Origin: Leucobacter aridicollis
GTDB taxonomy: Bacteria > Actinomycetota > Actinomycetes > Actinomycetales > Microbacteriaceae
DNA: 64,000 bases
NCBI RefSeq assembly: GCF_013409595.1
Contig: NZ_JACCBD010000001.1
Span: 2,108,001-2,172,000 of the forward strand
Direction: 5' to 3'
The first letter of the stretch is position 1; each line of letters starts with the position of its first letter. The notes below the pieces were generated by a model. The model saw only the letters and a list, made by a program, of their open reading frames with translations, had not been told where the DNA came from and searched no databases. The position numbers were made by a program, and so were the translations under genes. This document shows, in pieces, positions 1 through 10,811 of the stretch.

Positions 1-51
1 TTCGTCAACGACGAGCTTCGCAAGCGCGGATGCGTCAGCGTAGACAAGCAT
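1..51 (-). CDS. vapC: PIN-domain toxin, VapC family (5' end only, runs off the window)
   Basis: Only the first 17 codons are inside the window. They read MLVYADASALAKLVVDE, the typical beginning of a PIN-domain ribonuclease: the Asp in the YADASAL segment is the first of the acidic metal ligands of the family. The start ATG shares its A with the stop codon of the antitoxin gene (TGATG), the usual arrangement of a two-gene toxin-antitoxin operon. PIN toxins cleave RNA and are held inactive by the antitoxin. The rest of the gene cannot be checked here. Confidence 0.75.
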   Translation of the reverse strand, partial: MLVYADASALAKLVVDE

Positions 52-404
52 CAGAGCCGCTCCGCGCGAAGCTCCATGAGAATGTCATCGGTACTCAGTG
101 CAGAGTCACCAGCCAGTTCCTCGCCAGGAGGCGCTGTTCGCTGCCATCCGGCCCGCCTGGCCCACAGTTCCGACATGCTCAGACGAGCGGGTTCGAGGGC
201 ACCGGACGCAATGAGGTCGTCGAGGGGCGTCGGCTGGATCGGTACGATTCGCGCGACCGGAACTCCCCGGTCCGTGACCGTCAGCACCGATCCCTTTCGC
301 ACGCGGGCAACAACCTCCGACGCATTTTGCTTCAGCGCGCGGATGCCCACCGCTGGGCCGTCGTCTCGGCCCTGAGCATCAGCACGTTCACCCACAATCG
401 CCAT
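51..404 (-). CDS. Type II antitoxin, Phd/YefM (prevent-host-death) family
   Basis: The core, roughly residues 19-60 from the chosen start, has the Phd/YefM pattern: a short IRALKQNASEVVARV helix, then a LTVTDRGVPVARIVP strand pair. The remaining C-terminal part should be the toxin-neutralising tail. I place the start at the ATG at 404, giving 117 residues; the frame stays open upstream to 506, but the extra residues look unlike the family and run into the gatB terminator hairpin. No strong ribosome site is seen. It overlaps the PIN toxin by one base, so the pair is a Phd-type antitoxin with a VapC-type toxin. Such antitoxins normally repress their own operon. Confidence 0.8.
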   Translation of the reverse strand: MAIVGERADAQGRDDGPAVGIRALKQNASEVVARVRKGSVLTVTDRGVPVARIVPIQPTPLDDLIASGALEPARLSMSELWARRAGWQRTAPPGEELAGDSALSTDDILMELRAERL

Positions 405-485
405 GTTCGACAAGGTAGCACATGCCCCTGACTTGCACAGAAGATCTCTGGCGCGGGCCAGGGCCTGACACTCAAGAGCGACGAC

Positions 486-527
486 AACGGGCGGGGTGAG
501 GATCATGCGATCCTCACCCCGCCCGTT
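486..527. terminator. 19-bp perfect hairpin after the gatCAB operon
   Basis: Bases 486-504 and 509-527 form a perfect 19-bp stem closed by a four-base loop (ATGC). It starts 13 bases past the gatB stop. There is no long T run on the minus-strand side, so it may act as a stable 3' end or a weak intrinsic terminator; on the plus strand it is followed by CTGTTTT. Confidence 0.75.
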
Positions 528-539
528 CTGTTTTCGCGG

Positions 540-2054
540 TTACGCCTGCGCGCGCTCGAGCACGAGCTCGCGGACGCGGGCGGCGTCAGCCTGGCCCTTC
601 ATCGCCTTCATCACCGAGCCGATGATGGCGCCGGCGGCCTGCACCTTGCCGCCACGGATCTTCTCGAGCACGTCGGGCTGCTCGGCAAGGGCAGCGTCGA
701 CCGCCTCGATGAGCGCGCCGTCGTCAGACACGATCGCGAGCCCGCGGGCGTCGACGATCTCCTGCGCGGTGCCCTCGCCGTCGATGATGCCGGCAAGCAC
801 CTGGCGGGCGAGCTTGTCGTTGAGCGTTCCGGCGTCAACGAGCGCGACGACCGATGCGATCTGCTCCGGCGTGATGAGCTCCGCGGGCACGGCCGAGCGC
901 TCGTTCGCGATGCGCGCGATCTCGCCGGTCCACCACTTGCGGGCGGTCTGCGCGGGCACGCCAGCGGCGACGGTCGCCTCGATGTCGTTCACGAGGCCGC
1001 CGTTCACGACGTCACGGAACTCGAGCGGCGAGAAGCCCCACTCGGCGCGCAGCCGGCGGCGGCGCAGCGTCGGGTGCTCGGGCTGCAGGGCGCGCAGCTC
1101 CTCGACGAGCTCGCGCGACGGCGTGAGCGGCGCGAGGTCGGGCTCCGGGAAGTACCGGTAGTCGTCGGCGTCGCTCTTCGGGCGGCCCGGCGAGGTCTCC
1201 CCCGTGTCCTCGTGCCAGTGACGGGTCTCCTGCGTGATCGCGGTGCCCTCGGAGAGCAGCTGCGCCTGGCGCTGGATCTCGAACCTGACGGCGCGCTCGA
1301 TCGAGCGCAGCGAATTCACGTTTTTCGTCTCGGTGCGGGTGCCGAGCACGCTCATGCCGGCGTTCTCGTTCCCGCGGGGCCGCAGCGACACGTTCGCGTC
1401 GCATCGGATGTTACCGCGCTCCATCCGCGCGTCGGAGATGCCGAGCGACACGACAATGTCGCGGATCGTGGAGACGTATGCCGCCGCGATCTCGGGGGTG
1501 TCGGCCTCGCCGCCGAAGATCGGACGGGTCACGATCTCGACGAGCGGCACACCGGCGCGGTTGTAGTCGACGAGCGAGTACTCGGCGCCCTGGATGCGGC
1601 CGGTCGAGCCACCGACGTGGTTGAGCTTGCCGGCGTCCTCCTCCATGTGCGCGCGCTCGATCGGGACGTGAATCACACGACCCGACTCGAGCTCGATCTC
1701 GACGGAGCCGTCGTGCGCGATCGGATCGTCGTACTGCGAGATCTGGTAGTTCTTGCCCATGTCCGGGTAGAAGTAGTTCTTGCGCGCGAACCCGGAGACC
1801 TCGGCGATGTCGCACCCGAGCGCGAGCCCGAGGCGGATCGAGTACTTGACTGCTTCTTCGTTCACGACCGGCAGCGAGCCCGGCAGGCCGAGGCACACCG
1901 GCGCGAGGTTCGTGTTCGGCTCCGAGCCGAAGATGTTCGGCGCGGACGAGAACATCTTCGTCTTGGTGTTGAGCTCGACGTGTACTTCGAGACCGATGAC
2001 CGGTTCGAAGAGTTCGAGCGCCTTGTCGAAGTCCATGAGCTTCGTCTTCGCCAT
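540..2054 (-). CDS. gatB: Aspartyl/glutamyl-tRNA(Asn/Gln) amidotransferase subunit B
   Basis: GatB binds mischarged Asp-tRNA(Asn) or Glu-tRNA(Gln), activates the acyl group with ATP and amidates it with ammonia supplied by GatA. The 504-residue product opens with [20 protein letters not shown] and soon shows the GLEVHVEL signature of the cradle domain. The [19 protein letters not shown] segment and the C-terminal YqeY-like tail ([15 protein letters not shown]) follow, as expected. The frame continues upstream to 2342, but the ATG at 2054 overlaps the gatA stop (TAATG) and has a GGAAAGGCGGC ribosome site, which fixes the start. It is the last gene of a gatC-gatA-gatB operon. Confidence 0.97.
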   Translation of the reverse strand: MAKTKLMDFDKALELFEPVIGLEVHVELNTKTKMFSSAPNIFGSEPNTNLAPVCLGLPGSLPVVNEEAVKYSIRLGLALGCDIAEVSGFARKNYFYPDMGKNYQISQYDDPIAHDGSVEIELESGRVIHVPIERAHMEEDAGKLNHVGGSTGRIQGAEYSLVDYNRAGVPLVEIVTRPIFGGEADTPEIAAAYVSTIRDIVVSLGISDARMERGNIRCDANVSLRPRGNENAGMSVLGTRTETKNVNSLRSIERAVRFEIQRQAQLLSEGTAITQETRHWHEDTGETSPGRPKSDADDYRYFPEPDLAPLTPSRELVEELRALQPEHPTLRRRRLRAEWGFSPLEFRDVVNGGLVNDIEATVAAGVPAQTARKWWTGEIARIANERSAVPAELITPEQIASVVALVDAGTLNDKLARQVLAGIIDGEGTAQEIVDARGLAIVSDDGALIEAVDAALAEQPDVLEKIRGGKVQAAGAIIGSVMKAMKGQADAARVRELVLERAQA

Positions 2055-3589
2055 TACGCTGCCGCCTTTCCGGTCTGAGCACCGACAAGGGAGGGGGCCT
2101 GCGCCCAGAAGGGCTTGCCGTCGCGTGCGGTGATGAGCCCCTCGATCGCCGAGGCCGCGCGGTACAGGCGGGCGTCCTCGAACGCGGGAGCCATGAGCTG
2201 CAGGCCGACGGGCAGCCCGTCTTCGCTCGCGGTGCCGATCGGCAGGCTGAGGCCGGGGATGCCTGCGAGGTTCGCGGGGATCGTCGTGGCGTCGTTCAGG
2301 TAGTCCTGCATCGGGTCTTCGTTCACGTGACCGATGTTCCACGCCGTGGTCGGTGCGGTCGGCGACGCGATGACGTCGACCTTGTCGAATGCGGCAGCGA
2401 AGTCACGCTGGATGAGGGTGCGAACCTTCTGCGCGCTGCCGTAGTAGGCGTCGTAGTAGCCCGCCGAGAGCGCGTACGTGCCGAGGATGATACGGCGCTT
2501 CACCTCGGGGCCGAAGCCGGCCCCGCGGGTCGCGCTCATGACGCCCTCGATCGTGCCGCCGCCTTCGGGCTCGACGCGGAGGCCGAAGCGCACGGAGTCG
2601 TACTTTGCCAGGTTCGAGGACGCTTCGGAGGGCAGGATCAGGTAGTACGCGGCGACCGCGTACTCGAAGTGCGGCGCGTCGATCTCGACGACCTCTGCAC
2701 CCTGGGCGGTGAGCAGGGCGACGGTCTCATCGAAGCGAGCCTTCACGCCGGCCTGCATGCCGGGGAGCGCGAGCTGCTTCACGACGCCAACGCGGAGTCC
2801 CTTGAGCGACGCCGGATCGACGCCGTCACGAGCTGCCGCGGCCATCGACGGCCAGGCGTGGTTCAGCGAGGTCGCGTCGTGCCGGTCGTGGCCCGCAACA
2901 ACGTCGTGCAGCAGCGCCGTGTCGAGCACGGTGCGCGCGCAGGGCCCGACCTGATCGAGCGACGATGCGAGGGCGATTGCGCCGTAACGGCTCACGCCGC
3001 CGTAGGTCGGCTTCGCGCCGACCGTGCCGGTGAGGGCGGCCGGCTGACGGATCGAACCGCCGGTGTCGCTGCCGAGCGCGAGCGGCGCCTCGAACGCGCT
3101 CACGGCCGCGGCCGAGCCGCCGCCCGAGCCGCCGGGAACGCGGTCGAGCGCCCACGGGTTGAACGTCGGGCCGTAGGCCGAGTTCTCGGTGGCGGAGCCC
3201 ATGGCGAACTCGTCCATGTTCGTCTTGCCGATGTTGATGAGGCCGGCAGCGCGCGCCTTCGCGACGACCGTCGCGTCGAACGGCGAGCGGTAGCCTTCGA
3301 GGATCTTCGAGCCGGAGGTCGAGGGCATGTCGGTCGTGACGAGCACGTCCTTGATCGCGAGGGGCACGCCGGCGAGCTCGCCGAGGTCCTCGCCGGCGGC
3401 GCGGCGCTCGTCGACGGCGCGAGCGGCGGCAAGCGACGCCTCGCTGTCAGTCGCGAGGAACGCGTGGATGTCGCCGTCGACGGCGGCGATCCTGTCGAGG
3501 TGGGCCTGCGTGGCCTCAACGGCCGAGACTTCGCCTGCGACGAGCTTCGCGGAGAGCTCGGCAGCGGTCAGTGTTGTGAGTTCGCTCAT
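2054..3589 (-). CDS. gatA: Aspartyl/glutamyl-tRNA(Asn/Gln) amidotransferase subunit A (amidase)
   Basis: GatA is the glutaminase/amidase that releases ammonia for GatB. The 511-residue protein has the amidase-signature Ser-cisSer-Lys triad: Lys80 in LAIKDVL, Ser155 in the GGSGGGS loop and Ser179 in [13 protein letters not shown]. Its length is normal for the family. It overlaps gatC upstream and gatB downstream by one base each (TAATG at both junctions), so translation of the three subunits is probably coupled. Organisms with this operon usually lack GlnRS and often AsnRS; that is general knowledge and cannot be checked in this window. Confidence 0.97.
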   Translation of the reverse strand: MSELTTLTAAELSAKLVAGEVSAVEATQAHLDRIAAVDGDIHAFLATDSEASLAAARAVDERRAAGEDLGELAGVPLAIKDVLVTTDMPSTSGSKILEGYRSPFDATVVAKARAAGLINIGKTNMDEFAMGSATENSAYGPTFNPWALDRVPGGSGGGSAAAVSAFEAPLALGSDTGGSIRQPAALTGTVGAKPTYGGVSRYGAIALASSLDQVGPCARTVLDTALLHDVVAGHDRHDATSLNHAWPSMAAAARDGVDPASLKGLRVGVVKQLALPGMQAGVKARFDETVALLTAQGAEVVEIDAPHFEYAVAAYYLILPSEASSNLAKYDSVRFGLRVEPEGGGTIEGVMSATRGAGFGPEVKRRIILGTYALSAGYYDAYYGSAQKVRTLIQRDFAAAFDKVDVIASPTAPTTAWNIGHVNEDPMQDYLNDATTIPANLAGIPGLSLPIGTASEDGLPVGLQLMAPAFEDARLYRAASAIEGLITARDGKPFWAQAPSLVGAQTGKAAA

Positions 3590-3924
3590 TACTGCTCCTC
3601 CCCCAGAATCGACGACACGCGGAACATGCCGTCTGCGGTTGCCGGCGCGTTCGAGAGCGCCTCCTCGCGGGTGAGGACGTCAGAGACCTCGTCAACGCGG
3701 GTGACGTTGCTCAGCGGGATCGGATGGCTCGTCGCGGGCACGTCGTCAGTCGCGACCTCGCTCACCTTGGCGATGTTCGCGAGGATCGAGTCGAGCTCAG
3801 AAGTGAGCCCCTCGACCTCGGCGTCGGTCAGCGCGATGCGGGCGAGGCCGGCGAGGTGCTTCACGGTGTCGACCGTGATCTCGCTGCCGGGCGCGGCGCT
3901 ACTGGCCGCAGAAGTTTCAGGCAT
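3589..3924 (-). CDS. gatC: Aspartyl/glutamyl-tRNA(Asn/Gln) amidotransferase subunit C
   Basis: GatC is the small belt protein that wraps GatA and GatB and stabilises the heterotrimer. The 111-residue product contains the family core [17 protein letters not shown], then the [16 protein letters not shown] helix and a C-terminal segment with the [14 protein letters not shown] pattern. An ATG at 3924 follows GGAGCAGC. A TATGAT hexamer 13 bases upstream of the start could be a -10 box for the operon, giving a very short leader, but no good -35 is spaced correctly. It is the first gene of gatCAB. Confidence 0.96.
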   Translation of the reverse strand: MPETSAASSAAPGSEITVDTVKHLAGLARIALTDAEVEGLTSELDSILANIAKVSEVATDDVPATSHPIPLSNVTRVDEVSDVLTREEALSNAPATADGMFRVSSILGEEQ

Positions 3925-4067
3925 GCTGCTCCATCATAGATTGGGAGTTGATCTCAACCTGTCCAGTCTAGCGAGCGGCGGCCTGTCCGGCAGCCACCGC
4001 GATCGGGGGCGCGCTCCCGCACGCGTGTATCCGTCGGGCCGCGCGGCCGCGGGCGTGGTGGTGAGCG

Positions 4068-5024
4068 CTACGCGGCGGCGAATTCGCCGTTCACCATGCC
4101 GCTGATCGCCATCGTCGCCTGCGGGTCGAACCTCAGCTCGGGCCCGGCCGCGAGATCGAACCTGTCGAGCTTCACCCAGACGACGTTGGGGCTGCTCGTC
4201 GACTCGAAGAAGAACCTACTCGCCGTCAGATCGGCAACAGTGCGCCAGCGCGTCGTCGAGACGTTCGGCCGCACCGGGTCGGCCGTGCCGAACGGCGCCG
4301 AGGCGTTCCGGATGACGCTGAACACGTATGCCGCTGCCTCGCGCTCGTCATCGGTGTTCGGCAACCGGGCAGAGTAGAAGGCGGCGCGCGCAAAGCGGTC
4401 CGGGGAGTCGGTGCCGCCGGGAAGCGGCTCGTCGCCGCCGAGGCCGGCGTACTGGCGCTCAAGTTCGAGCTGCTCGGAATAGGCGGGAGAGTTCGCCATG
4501 ACCGTGTAGGCGCTGCCGTGGTGGACCGAGGTCTTGCCGTCGATAAACTCGACGATCGCGGAGTCGCCCGTGCGGTCGGCCAGCGCGATGTGGCCGGTGC
4601 CAGGCTTGCCACCGATGTCGAGCGGGATGATCTGGACGTTGCTCTCGGTGAGCCACTGCACCGCGGACGCAACATCGGCGAAGCGGTCGAGCAGCGACTG
4701 GATCGCGTACGCAAGGGCGAGCGCCGGGCGCGACGTGTCGCGCTCACCGTAGTCGGACTCGGCAAGGTAGAGCCCGCTTACCTGGAGCCCGGCCTCGTTC
4801 AGTCCGTCGACCGCGATTTCGCCGTACATGAGGGCCACGACGCTGCCGAATTCCGAGGTCCACTCGAACGAGCCGGGATCACCGGGCGCGCTCTGCCGGG
4901 TTGCCCCTCGCGGACGGACGGCGAGAATCGTTCGGGTGTCTTCGAACCAATCCATGCTCCGCCCGACGAGCACGTTGCCGGAGCCGGGAGTACCTGACGA
5001 GGACCAGAGGAAACGAGTGCACAT
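4068..5024 (-). CDS. Choloylglycine hydrolase / penicillin V acylase family Ntn-hydrolase
   Basis: This is an N-terminal-nucleophile amidase acting on linear C-N bonds (bile salt hydrolases, penicillin V acylases, N-acyl amidases). The start is set at the ATG at 5024 because the protein then begins Met-Cys-Thr-Arg: removal of Met exposes Cys2, the obligatory nucleophile. GRSMDW places Arg22 and Asp25 as in the family, and an Asn lies in TVMANSPAY. At 318 residues it has normal length. The upstream frame extension would bury Cys2 and is rejected. It starts two bases after the stop of the 3-methyladenine glycosylase gene, so the two are co-transcribed. The substrate cannot be told from sequence; acyl-homoserine lactones or other N-acyl amides are possible. 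Confidence 0.88.
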   Translation of the reverse strand: MCTRFLWSSSGTPGSGNVLVGRSMDWFEDTRTILAVRPRGATRQSAPGDPGSFEWTSEFGSVVALMYGEIAVDGLNEAGLQVSGLYLAESDYGERDTSRPALALAYAIQSLLDRFADVASAVQWLTESNVQIIPLDIGGKPGTGHIALADRTGDSAIVEFIDGKTSVHHGSAYTVMANSPAYSEQLELERQYAGLGGDEPLPGGTDSPDRFARAAFYSARLPNTDDEREAAAYVFSVIRNASAPFGTADPVRPNVSTTRWRTVADLTASRFFFESTSSPNVVWVKLDRFDLAAGPELRFDPQATMAISGMVNGEFAAA

Positions 5025-5026
5025 AG

Positions 5027-5647
5027 TCACACCATAGCGGCAGACTCCACTGGAGTGCCATCGATATTCCATAGGCCGGAGCAGCCGCGGCGGTGGCTCG
5101 ACACGAGGTGCACATCGACGACGCCAATCGCGCTCATCAGCGCGTACATGGTTGTTGGCCCGACGAACCGAAACCCGCGCTTCTTCAGCGCCTTCGCGAG
5201 CGCCACGGACTCTGGCGATGTCGCTGGCACCTCGTCGTCACGCTCGGGCGCCGGAGAGCGCTCCGGCATGTGGCTCCAAACGAGCTCGCTGAGGGTCTCC
5301 CCCGACTCGTGTAGCGCGAGCATGGCCTGAGCGTTGGCGATCGTCGCTTCGATCTTTGCGCGGTTTCGAATGATGCCCTCGTCGCTGAGCAGGCGCGCAA
5401 CGTCAGCGTCTGAGTATGCGGCGATCGCCGCGACATCGAAGTCGTCAAAGGCGGCTCTGAAGTTCTCGCGCTTGCGCAGGATTGTCAGCCACGACAGCCC
5501 GGACTGGAACGCTTCAAGGGTGAGCCGTTCAAAGACTCCGCGCTCGTCGCGCACGGGCATGCCCCACTCGGTGTCGTAGTACTCGGTGAGCACGGGCGCC
5601 TGCAGGGCCCACGCCGCGCGGGTGGGGGTCGCCTCAGTGTCGGTCAT
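5027..5647 (-). CDS. tag: DNA-3-methyladenine glycosylase I (zinc-ligand-poor variant)
   Basis: Tag excises N3-methyladenine from alkylated DNA. The 206-residue protein matches over its whole length: YDTEWGMPV, LEAFQSGLSWLTILRKRENFR (catalytic pocket) and GFRFVGPTTMYALMSAIGVV. The zinc snap of the family is nearly gone: the RCxW cysteine is Ala11, the YHD histidine is Tyr24, and the cysteine four residues after the retained His180 is Ser184. Fold residues remain, so it may still be an active glycosylase held together without zinc. It precedes the Ntn-hydrolase gene by two bases. Start ATG at 5647 follows GAGAGGAACCACAC. Confidence 0.9.
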   Translation of the reverse strand: MTDTEATPTRAAWALQAPVLTEYYDTEWGMPVRDERGVFERLTLEAFQSGLSWLTILRKRENFRAAFDDFDVAAIAAYSDADVARLLSDEGIIRNRAKIEATIANAQAMLALHESGETLSELVWSHMPERSPAPERDDEVPATSPESVALAKALKKRGFRFVGPTTMYALMSAIGVVDVHLVSSHRRGCSGLWNIDGTPVESAAMV

Positions 5648-5731
5648 GTGTGGTTCCTCTCTGTCCGCGCCGGTCCGGGGTGCACCAAGCGTAACCTCGC
5701 TGAGGCGAGGACTTCGGGGCGGGCCCCAATG

Positions 5732-5740
5732 TGTGGATAA
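5732..5740 (-). other. Isolated DnaA-box-like sequence
   Basis: The minus strand reads TTATCCACA, the consensus DnaA box, once. No cluster of further boxes and no origin genes (dnaA, dnaN) are present, so a chance match or an isolated titration site is more likely than an origin. Confidence 0.25.
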
Positions 5741-5770
5741 CTCACGGGGCCCGAGTCAGCGCTCAAGCCC

Positions 5771-5843
5771 ACCCAATGCGATCTGCAGAACCAATCCCCT
5801 TCCAGCGGGGAGGCGGCCTACGGACTGCAGATCACATTGCTAC
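5771..5843. repeat. Inverted pair of a dispersed intergenic repeat (core CTGCAGATC)
   Basis: CAATGCGATCTGCAG at 5774-5788 faces CTGCAGATCACATTG at 5825-5839, an inverted repeat of 15 bases with one mismatch. The loop holds a smaller CCCC/GGGG hairpin. Read on the minus strand, 5771-5795 matches the repeat at about 17566-17590 in 23 of 25 positions. Related copies lie in the gaps at 17.4-17.8 kb and 60.9 kb. The gap 5648-5954 contains nothing that looks like a gene: it holds this pair, the tandem repeat next to it and an isolated DnaA-like box. Confidence 0.7.
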
Positions 5844-5847
5844 GGGC

Positions 5848-5953
5848 GGTGGCAGGTGGGTGGAGCCTGGTGCCTGGTGGCAGATGGGTGGTGTCTGGCG
5901 GCTGGTGGCAGGTGGGCGGTGGCTGGGGCCTGGCGGCTGGTGCCTGGCGGCCC
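5848..5953 (+). repeat. G-rich 28-bp tandem repeat downstream of ligA
   Basis: Units begin at 5848, 5876 and 5904, each opening with GGTGGCAGRTGGG. The first two are 28 bases; the third has a 7-base insertion, and a partial unit starts at 5939. The array abuts the ligA stop codon. Runs of GGG and GG on one strand could form G-quadruplex structures. No spacers are present, so this is not a CRISPR array. Confidence 0.7.
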
Positions 5954-5954
5954 A

Positions 5955-8315
<2,361 letters not shown>

Positions 8316-8384
8316 CTACGATTCACCGGCGACATTCACCGGTGCAATCGCGCTGGCGCGCCCCGGAGCTCCCGCCGCCGCGGA

Positions 8385-9548
8385 CTACGCAGTGGCGTGC
8401 TGCCGCGCCGATACGGCGCGATCGACGGTGAACTGGCCGAGCACCCGCGTGCCGCGGTACAACACGGCGGTCTGGCCGGGAGCGACGCCCGAGAGCGGCT
8501 CGGTCTGCTCGAGGTTGATGTCGACGACGACCTCGTGCGTCGCGTCCGCTCGGTGGTGCTCGGTCCGCTCGTCTTCCGCGATGGGCACGACGCGTGCCCG
8601 CGCAGGCACGGGGTCGGCATGCGCGCGGATCTGCACGTCACAGTCGAACGTCTCGGTGAGATCGAGTCCGGGGTCGCCAGCCCAGGTGAACCGTCCGCCG
8701 GCGATGCGAGAGATGTCGAGCATCTCCTTCGGACCGACGACGACCTGGTTGGAGACCGGGCGGATCGACAGCACGTAGCGCGGGTTCCCGTCGGCGGCCG
8801 GTGCGCCGAGCTGCAGGCCACGGCGTTGGCCGATCGTGTAGCCGTGCGCGCCGTCGTGTGTGCCGACAACCGTGCCCGACTCGTCGAGGATCTCGCCGGG
8901 CTCACGGTTGAGGTGCTCCGAGAGCCAGCCGCGCGTGTCCCCGTCCGGGATGAAGCAGATATCGTGGCTGTCAGGCTTCTGCGCGATCTGGATCCCGCGG
9001 TCTGCGGCCTCCTCACGGATGAGCGCCTTCGACGGCGTATCGCCAAGCGGGAAGTAGCACTTCTCGAGCTGCGCTCCGGTGAGCACGCCGAGCACGTACG
9101 ACTGATCCTTCGCCCAGGCGCTCGCGCGGTGCAGTTCGGGACCATCTGCCCCGGCGATGAGCGTCGCATAGTGGCCGGTCGCGACGGCATCGAACCCGAG
9201 CGCAATGGCCTTGTCCAGTAGCGCCGCGAACTTGATCTTCTCGTTGCACCGCATGCACGGATTCGGCGTGCGCCCGGCCGCGTACTCGGCGACGAAATCG
9301 TCGACGACGTCGGCCTTGAACCGCTCGCTGAAGTCCCACACGTAGAAGGGGATGTCGAGGAGATTCGCGACGCGGCGCGCGTCCATCGCATCCTCAATCG
9401 TGCAGCAGCCGCGCGAACCGGTGCGCAGCGTTCCGGGCATCCTGCTCAGCGCCAAATGCACACCAACGACCTCGTGCCCGGCGTCAACCGCGCGCGCAGC
9501 GGCGACGGCGGAGTCGACCCCACCACTCATAGCTGCCAAAATCTTCAC
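8385..9548 (-). CDS. mnmA: tRNA-specific 2-thiouridylase
   Basis: MnmA adenylates U34 of tRNA(Lys/Glu/Gln) and replaces its C2 oxygen with sulfur. The 387-residue protein shows the PP-loop SGGVDS at the N terminus, the catalytic [12 protein letters not shown] cysteine, the second active-site cysteine in [14 protein letters not shown] and a C-terminal beta-barrel. Start is GTG at 9548. It lies 64 bases downstream of a cysteine desulfurase gene, which is the usual sulfur donor pairing in Gram-positive bacteria. Confidence 0.96.
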   Translation of the reverse strand: MKILAAMSGGVDSAVAAARAVDAGHEVVGVHLALSRMPGTLRTGSRGCCTIEDAMDARRVANLLDIPFYVWDFSERFKADVVDDFVAEYAAGRTPNPCMRCNEKIKFAALLDKAIALGFDAVATGHYATLIAGADGPELHRASAWAKDQSYVLGVLTGAQLEKCYFPLGDTPSKALIREEAADRGIQIAQKPDSHDICFIPDGDTRGWLSEHLNREPGEILDESGTVVGTHDGAHGYTIGQRRGLQLGAPAADGNPRYVLSIRPVSNQVVVGPKEMLDISRIAGGRFTWAGDPGLDLTETFDCDVQIRAHADPVPARARVVPIAEDERTEHHRADATHEVVVDINLEQTEPLSGVAPGQTAVLYRGTRVLGQFTVDRAVSARQHATA

Positions 9549-9612
9549 CAGAGCAGCTTAATCGTTTCTCGCCCGGCTCGCAGGTCGGCTGGAGGAACCC
9601 TTCAGCGCAAGC

Positions 9613-10803
9613 TCAGCTGAGGCCGGCCGCGCGGGCACGTTCGAGCACTCCCGGCAGCGCCGCGAGCAGCGCGTCGATCTCGCGCTCGGTGCTCGCGCCG
9701 CCGAGCGTGAAGCGGAGCGCGCCGGCGGCCTCCGCCTCGGGCAATCCGATCGCGAGGAGCACGTGCGAGGTCTCTGCGACGCCCGCGCGACATGCCGAGC
9801 CGACGGACACCGATACCCCAGCGGCGTCGAGCAGGAAGACGAGCGAGTCACCCTGGCAGCCGGGGAACGTGAAGTGCGCGTTGCCTGGGAGCCGCTCGTC
9901 GGGGCCGGTCGCACCGCGATAGATCGCCGTCGGGTCGGCCGCGCGAATGCCGGCGACGAGCCGGTCGCGGAGCCCGGCAAGCCGAGCGAGGTGATCAGGA
10001 TCCGGTGCGCTCCCACCCGCGATCAACACCTCATCGAGCGCCGCAGCAAACCCAACCGCCCCCGCGACGTCCTGCGTGCCCGAGCGCCCGCGCTGCTGCG
10101 AGCCCCCGTGGAACAGCGGCTCGAGCTTCGCCCGCCTGCCGACGACGAGGGCGCCGACGCCGACGGGGCCGCCGATCTTGTGCGCCGACACGCTGAGGAA
10201 GTCGGCGCCGACCGCGGCGAAGTCGAGTTCAACCTGGCCGAGCGCTGCCACCGCGTCGACGTGGACCGGGACCCCGGCCGCGTTCGCCACCGCGCACAGC
10301 GCCGCGACGTCCTGCACCGTTCCGATCTCGTTGTTCGCCCAGAGGAACGACACGAGGGCCACGCGCTCGGCGCCGACCTCCGTGAGCGCGCCGCGCAGCG
10401 TCTCGGGCGCGAGCCTGCCCTCGGCGTCCAACGGCAGCCAGCGCACGTCTGCGTGCTGGGTGTCGCGCAGCCACTCGGCGGCCTCGATCGTCGCGTGATG
10501 CTCGCCATCAGCGATGAGGATCACGGGCCGCGCTCCCCCGCCGTAGCGGGCCCAGAAGGCACCCTTCAGCGCGAGGTTGATCGATTCGGTGCCCCCGCCG
10601 GTCAGCACAAGCTCGGCCGTGTCGCAGCCGACCGCCGCGGCGATGCGTTCGCGCGCGCCCTCGAGCACCTCGAGCGCACGCTGACCGTGCCCGTGCGTGG
10701 ACGCCGGGTTGCCGACCTCCCGCAGCGCGCGGGTGTAGGCGTCCAGCACCCCGGCGCTCATCGGCGACGTCGCGGCGTGGTCGAGGTAAGCCTGACCTGT
10801 CAC
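9613..10803 (-). CDS. Cysteine desulfurase (IscS/NifS-type, PLP-dependent), probable sulfur donor to MnmA
   Basis: The enzyme converts cysteine to alanine and carries the sulfur as a persulfide. The 396-residue aminotransferase class V protein has YLDHAATSPMS at the N terminus, TGGGTESINLALKGA, the PLP lysine Lys209 in SAHKIGGPVG and the persulfide cysteine Cys338 in VGSACRAGV. The GSACRAG loop is of the short type-I kind. It sits directly upstream of mnmA and eight bases after the YbbN-like gene. No iscU or other Fe-S scaffold gene is next to it, so tRNA thiolation is its likeliest job. Start is GTG at 10803. Confidence 0.93.
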   Translation of the reverse strand: MTGQAYLDHAATSPMSAGVLDAYTRALREVGNPASTHGHGQRALEVLEGARERIAAAVGCDTAELVLTGGGTESINLALKGAFWARYGGGARPVILIADGEHHATIEAAEWLRDTQHADVRWLPLDAEGRLAPETLRGALTEVGAERVALVSFLWANNEIGTVQDVAALCAVANAAGVPVHVDAVAALGQVELDFAAVGADFLSVSAHKIGGPVGVGALVVGRRAKLEPLFHGGSQQRGRSGTQDVAGAVGFAAALDEVLIAGGSAPDPDHLARLAGLRDRLVAGIRAADPTAIYRGATGPDERLPGNAHFTFPGCQGDSLVFLLDAAGVSVSVGSACRAGVAETSHVLLAIGLPEAEAAGALRFTLGGASTEREIDALLAALPGVLERARAAGLS

Positions 10804-10811
10804 CGCACGGC

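Noticed and set aside
2327..4105. 592-codon plus-strand frame opposite gatA and gatC
   Set aside because: Antisense shadow of conserved genes with complete catalytic motifs on the other strand.
5732..5740. Replication origin suggested by a consensus DnaA box
   Set aside because: A single box without a cluster, an AT-rich region, dnaA or dnaN is not an origin.
5848..5953. Possible CRISPR array (28-bp periodic repeats)
   Set aside because: Units are directly adjacent with no spacers and are not identical; no cas genes are present.
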